Origin: Arthrobacter sp. SW1
Lineage (GTDB): Bacteria; Actinomycetota; Actinomycetes; Actinomycetales; Micrococcaceae
Assembly (NCBI RefSeq): GCF_001766675.1
Contig: NZ_MJLT01000045.1
Coordinates: 62,001 to 126,000 of the forward strand
Direction: 5' to 3'
Length of the DNA stretch: 64,000 nucleotides
Part shown: positions 61,141 through 64,000 of the stretch, one piece after another
Position numbering within the stretch: position 1 is the stretch's first letter
Layout: each line of letters starts with the position of its first letter
Notes under the pieces: model-generated
Databases searched by the model: none
Told to the model about the DNA's origin: nothing
What the model saw: only the letters and a program-made list of their open reading frames with translations
Translations under genes and position numbers: made by a program

Positions 61141-61203
61141 CAACGCGGGGTCACTTACGGCCCATGTTGGCGCCAAACATGGGCCGTAACTGACCCCGCG
61201 TTG
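61141..61203. repeat. 63-bp palindromic element, copy C
   Basis: Same 63-base length and 30-base arms as copy A, with two mismatches between arms and a CGC loop; the left arm reads GTCACTTACGG while the right complements GTCAGTTACGG. It starts 46 bases past the SDR stop. Confidence 0.95.
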
Positions 61204-61235
61204 CCCGGTCAAGACAGCAACGTCCGCTGAAAAAG

Positions 61236-61266
61236 GCAGCGCCCCGCACTTGGTGCAGGGCGCTGC
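61236..61266. terminator. Hairpin terminator upstream of dctA
   Basis: GCAGCGCCCCGCAC pairs with GTGCAGGGCGCTGC across a TTG loop, one mismatch, followed by TTTGG. It ends the SDR operon. Confidence 0.75.
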
Positions 61267-61343
61267 TTTGGCGCGCCCGGGAACGGGTTGCTCCGGGCTG
61301 GGAGACGGCTTTCCCGCCTCGGTTCCATGCGCGCGGAATGCAA

Positions 61344-61357
61344 TTTGGGATACCAAA
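61344..61357. promoter_or_regulatory. GntR-type palindrome upstream of dctA
   Basis: TTTGGGATACCAAA (5-bp arms) matches TTGG-N4-CCAA at 20300 and 20323. Confidence 0.6.
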
Positions 61358-61370
61358 AGTTCCGTAGAAT

Positions 61371-61385
61371 GGAAATTAAATTTCC
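61371..61385. promoter_or_regulatory. GGAAATT-A-AATTTCC palindrome upstream of dctA
   Basis: A perfect 15-base palindrome with GGAAA half-sites, 83 bases before the dctA start. It may be the purine-region operator or a promoter feature. Confidence 0.5.
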
Positions 61386-61467
61386 CCTTGTGGAATTGTG
61401 TGATCGCCATTACATTGAAAACAGCCCCGAAAGCTGGGGATGTCCAAAACATGATTGGTTCAGATCA

Positions 61468-62958
61468 ATGAAGATCCCAGATTCCGCGGAGCTGAAGGCG
61501 AGTTCGGCCCCGCAGAAGAAGAAGCCACTGTACAAGTCGCTCTTCTTCCAAATTCTGATCGCCGTTGTCGCAGGTGTTCTGATTGGCCACTTCTGGCCGA
61601 GCATCGGTTCCGGCCTGCGTCCGTTGGGCGATGGCTTTATCCAACTCATCAAGATGATCATCGCCCCGTTGATCTTCCTGGTGATCGTCACCGGCATCTC
61701 CGCCGTCGGCGACGTCAAGGCCGTGGGCCGGGTCGGGGTCAAGGCCCTGCTCTACTTCACCGCAGCCACGCTCTTCGCCCTCGTCTTCGGCCTTTTAGTC
61801 GGAAACATCGTCCAGCCCGGCGCGGGCCTGAACATCGATCCCGCCACCCTGTCGCAGGAAGCTGTTGACGCCAAGACCGGCCACGCCCAGCCCAAGGACG
61901 CTGCATCGTTCCTCCTGGGCGTGATCCCCACCAGCGTGATCGGCGCGTTCGCCAACAACAGCCTGCTTCAGGTGCTCTTCTTCTCCGTGTTCTTCGGTGC
62001 GGCCATCGTGGTCATCGGCCGGCAGCGCTGCCTTCCCGTCATCCTCCTCATGGAGACCGTCCTTGAACTGATCTTCAAGATCATGTCCTGGATCATGAAA
62101 GTCGCCCCCATCGGTGCTTTCGGTGCCATGGGCTTCATCATCGGCCAGTACGGCCTGGACACCCTGGGCACCTACGCCCTGTTGATCGCCGCCTGCTACG
62201 GTGCCGCCGTCGTCTTCATTGCGCTGCTGTTCCTGGTCGCCTGGTCTTTCGCCCGGGTTCCGCTCTGGCAGTTCCTGAAGTACACCCGCGAGGAGTTCCT
62301 CCTGGCCCTCGGTACCGCTTCCACGGAGGCCGTGATGCCGCGCATCATGACCAAGCTGACCAACGCAGGGTGCTCCCGGGCCACCACCGGCCTGGTCATC
62401 CCCACCGGCTACTCCTTCAATCTGGACGGCGCCGCGATCTACCTGTCCATTTCCCTGCTGTTCCTGGCGCAGGCCTTCGGCCACAACCTGGACCTCGGCC
62501 AGCAGCTGGCCGCCCTGGGCGTGCTGCTCCTGACCTCCAAGGGCATGGCCGGCGTCCCCGGTTCCTCGTTCCTGGCGCTCTCCGCCACGGCGGCAGCCCT
62601 GGGAATCTTCCCGGTGGCCGGTGTGGCCCTGCTGCTCGGCGCGGACCGCCTCATGGACTCCATGCGCGTGGTGGTCAACCTGCTGGGCAACTGCGTGGCG
62701 ACCTTCGTGGTGGCCAAGTGGGAAGGCCAGTTCGACCGCAGCGTCATGGTGCGCGCCTTCAACGGCGAGATCACCAACGAAGACTCTGCCATCATGCTCG
62801 GCAAGGAAGAGGTCTTCGAAGAGCAGGAGCTCGAGCGCCTCAGTGAAGGCCAGGAGCCCTCGCCCAAGTTCCGCGGCGGCCCGGTGGCCGAAGACATTCC
62901 GCAGTTCGAAATGAGCAGGCCAAACCAGCGCCAGCAGGGTCCGGTTTCCCCGGACTAA
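61468..62958 (+). CDS. dctA: C4-dicarboxylate transporter
   Basis: A 496-residue dicarboxylate/amino acid:cation symporter, importing succinate, fumarate or malate. SLFFQILIAVVAGVLIGHFWP opens the membrane region, and PTGYSFNLDGAAIYLSISLLFLAQ is the DctA/GltP signature loop, with GMAGVPGSSFLALSATAAALG and LLGNCVATFVVAKWEG near the end. Start ATG 61468 has no convincing Shine-Dalgarno. It is separated from the SDR by palindrome C and a terminator, so has its own promoter with a GntR-type site. Confidence 0.92.
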   Translation: MKIPDSAELKASSAPQKKKPLYKSLFFQILIAVVAGVLIGHFWPSIGSGLRPLGDGFIQLIKMIIAPLIFLVIVTGISAVGDVKAVGRVGVKALLYFTAATLFALVFGLLVGNIVQPGAGLNIDPATLSQEAVDAKTGHAQPKDAASFLLGVIPTSVIGAFANNSLLQVLFFSVFFGAAIVVIGRQRCLPVILLMETVLELIFKIMSWIMKVAPIGAFGAMGFIIGQYGLDTLGTYALLIAACYGAAVVFIALLFLVAWSFARVPLWQFLKYTREEFLLALGTASTEAVMPRIMTKLTNAGCSRATTGLVIPTGYSFNLDGAAIYLSISLLFLAQAFGHNLDLGQQLAALGVLLLTSKGMAGVPGSSFLALSATAAALGIFPVAGVALLLGADRLMDSMRVVVNLLGNCVATFVVAKWEGQFDRSVMVRAFNGEITNEDSAIMLGKEEVFEEQELERLSEGQEPSPKFRGGPVAEDIPQFEMSRPNQRQQGPVSPD

Positions 62959-62975
62959 GCAGGCAGGCTGCAAAG

Positions 62976-63010
62976 AGGCGGCGGTTCCGGTACACCCGGA
63001 GCCGCCGCCT
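62976..63010. terminator. Terminator after dctA
   Basis: AGGCGGCGG-TTCCGG pairs with CCGGA-CCGCCGCCT (one bulge) around TACAC, 17 bases past the dctA stop and before palindrome D. Confidence 0.85.
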
Positions 63011-63022
63011 TCCGCTTTAACC

Positions 63023-63085
63023 CGACGCGGGGTCAGTTACGGCCCATGTTTGGCGTAAACATGGGCCGTAACTGACCCCGCGTTG
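63023..63085. repeat. 63-bp palindromic element, copy D
   Basis: CGACGCGGGGTCAGTTACGG at the outer left, with a GCG loop and near-perfect arms. It ends 3 bases before the sterol-carrier gene stop and lies just past the dctA terminator. Confidence 0.95.
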
Positions 63086-63088
63086 GGT

Positions 63089-63460
63089 TTAGAAGGGGAG
63101 CAGTTCGGACAGGTCTGCGCGCAATCCCGAGGCGGCGACCCGGCCGGCGTCGACCGCGTCCGCCCATCCCAACCGCCCGCTGACCAGGGCCAGCCAGGTG
63201 GCGGCGTCGCACTCGATCACGTTCGGGGGAGTGCCGCGCGTGTGCCGCGGGCCTTCCACGCACTGCGCGACGCCGAACGGCGGCACCCGCACTTCCACCG
63301 AGTTCCCGGGGGCGCGGGCGGTGAGTTCCTCAAGGGTGTAGCGGACTGCCGTCGCGAGGGTGTTGCGCGGCAACGCTGCATCCTCGCTGCCGCGTTCCTG
63401 CCATGCCGCCAGGGCGGCGCGGCCTTCCTCGAGCGGTACCCGACGCCGGGCAACAGCCAT
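63089..63460 (-). CDS. Sterol-carrier family protein
   Basis: A 123-residue protein of the actinobacterial sterol-carrier (SCP2-like) family: [63 protein letters not shown] is diagnostic. It likely binds hydrophobic ligands, function unproven. It follows the asparaginase gene by 33 bases on the same strand, suggesting co-transcription. Confidence 0.8.
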   Translation of the reverse strand: MAVARRRVPLEEGRAALAAWQERGSEDAALPRNTLATAVRYTLEELTARAPGNSVEVRVPPFGVAQCVEGPRHTRGTPPNVIECDAATWLALVSGRLGWADAVDAGRVAASGLRADLSELLPF

Positions 63461-63493
63461 GGTGTGAAAACCTTTCGTGTAGTGCGGATCGCT

Positions 63494-64000
63494 TCAGTCC
63501 AGCAGGGACAGCAGGGCGCTGCCGAGCCGGATGCGTCCCACGGGGTGGCCACCGCCGAGGACCGGGTCGACCACCTTTTCGAGCACGCTGGACACCTCCG
63601 GAACGTCGACGGCGCCACTCACCGCGAGCAGGGTCAGGCCCACCAGGGTGGTGGCCCGGATGTTGCCGTCCAGCATCTTGACGGCGGCCGTGGCGCCGGT
63701 GGGGGTGGCCAGCACGAGGACGCCTTCGGCTCCGATCTTGGCGAGGATGCCCAGGTCATCCATGACGATGGTGTTGGCTTCGCCGCGGCCCTGGACGGCC
63801 CACGGGTAGTCAAGCATGGAGGTGGCGATGGTGGCCGCGCGGGCGTTGGAATTGGGGTCCTGCGGAGCCTTGGCCAGCCGGGAGTACGCACGGGCCAGCC
63901 CCGTCAGGGACAGCGCTGCCACGGGAGCGCCGCAGCCATCGATGCCCAGGTGCGCGATGGATTCTTCGCTGTATTCCTCGATCACCGCGCGTACCCGCTG
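63494..64000 (-). CDS. L-asparaginase (PF06089 type), C-terminal part (cut by the right edge)
   Basis: The visible 168 residues match the C-terminal portion of the Rhizobium-type L-asparaginase family: VIEEYSEESIAHLGIDGCGAPVAALSLTGLARAYSRLA, then MLDYPWAVQGRGEANTIVMDDLGILAKIGAEGVLVLATP and GHPVGRIRLGSALLSLL. It hydrolyses asparagine to aspartate and ammonia. The N-terminal half lies beyond the window. Confidence 0.88.
   Translation of the reverse strand, partial: QRVRAVIEEYSEESIAHLGIDGCGAPVAALSLTGLARAYSRLAKAPQDPNSNARAATIATSMLDYPWAVQGRGEANTIVMDDLGILAKIGAEGVLVLATPTGATAAVKMLDGNIRATTLVGLTLLAVSGAVDVPEVSSVLEKVVDPVLGGGHPVGRIRLGSALLSLLD

Larger units (their letters stand above)
61096..61467. promoter_or_regulatory. 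Leader region of dctA with palindromes
   Basis: No gene in 372 bases. It holds the 63-bp element copy C (61141), 15-base direct repeats of GCAACGCGTCC just before it, a hairpin terminator (61236), the GntR-type TTTGGGATACCAAA (61344), and a 15-base palindrome GGAAATTAAATTTCC (61371-61385). Confidence 0.65.

Noticed and set aside
63023-63085. Interpreting the palindromes as an attachment site or CRISPR repeats
   Set aside because: Copies are far apart, self-complementary throughout, and no spacer, integrase or cas gene is present.

Overview
The window is a high-GC, gene-dense stretch of an actinobacterial chromosome. Protein content (glyoxylate/purine catabolism, GTG starts, tandem VOC/TetR pairs, actinobacterial DUF families, DUF2637, excalibur and sterol-carrier-like proteins) suggests an Arthrobacter-type member of the Micrococcaceae. 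This is inferred from protein character only; there is no rRNA in the window. I see no tRNA, rRNA, CRISPR array, transposase or phage gene. Both ends cut genes: a class A penicillin-binding protein at the left and an L-asparaginase at the right.

Layout. 1-9 kb: penicillin-binding protein, a TetR/VOC divergent pair with two operators, a DUF2637 membrane protein, a secreted glycosidase, an AraC/VOC operon, and an agmatine deiminase-amidase operon with a divergent TetR. 9-24 kb: a reductase, ammonium transporter, glutamine amidotransferase, MFS exporter, SulP-carbonic anhydrase fusion, Tat-exported PhoD, an MFS/racemase-fold operon, an alpha/beta hydrolase, MOSC protein and an ArsR/SRPBCC operon. 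24-35 kb: an MHS-type symporter, a NarL-type two-component system, aquaporin, pentapeptide protein, AAA ATPase and several small membrane or secreted proteins.

35-61 kb is the functional core: purine degradation. It has guanine deaminase, 8-oxoguanine-type deaminase, xanthine dehydrogenase as one FAD-FeS-Mo polypeptide with XdhC and a MocA-like enzyme, urate oxidase, ureidoglycine aminohydrolase, and then malate synthase plus malic enzyme to turn glyoxylate into malate and pyruvate. An uncharacterised CitE/aldolase-like protein sits between malate synthase and ureidoglycine aminohydrolase. Four permeases (two NCS1, one urate/xanthine NCS2, one AzgA type) and IclR (AllR-like) and RpiR regulators complete it. 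The steps from hydroxyisourate to ureidoglycine are not in this window. An NCS1 permease-racemase fold-SDR operon and a DctA carrier follow.

The most unusual non-coding signal is a family of long palindromes: four copies of a 63-bp element with 30-bp arms (5456, 21322, 61141, 63023) plus a distinct 58-bp perfect palindrome (41112), each just downstream of a gene 3' end. Several regulators start at or inside their own operators, with promoters placed for leaderless transcripts, most clearly the ArsR gene at 22462.
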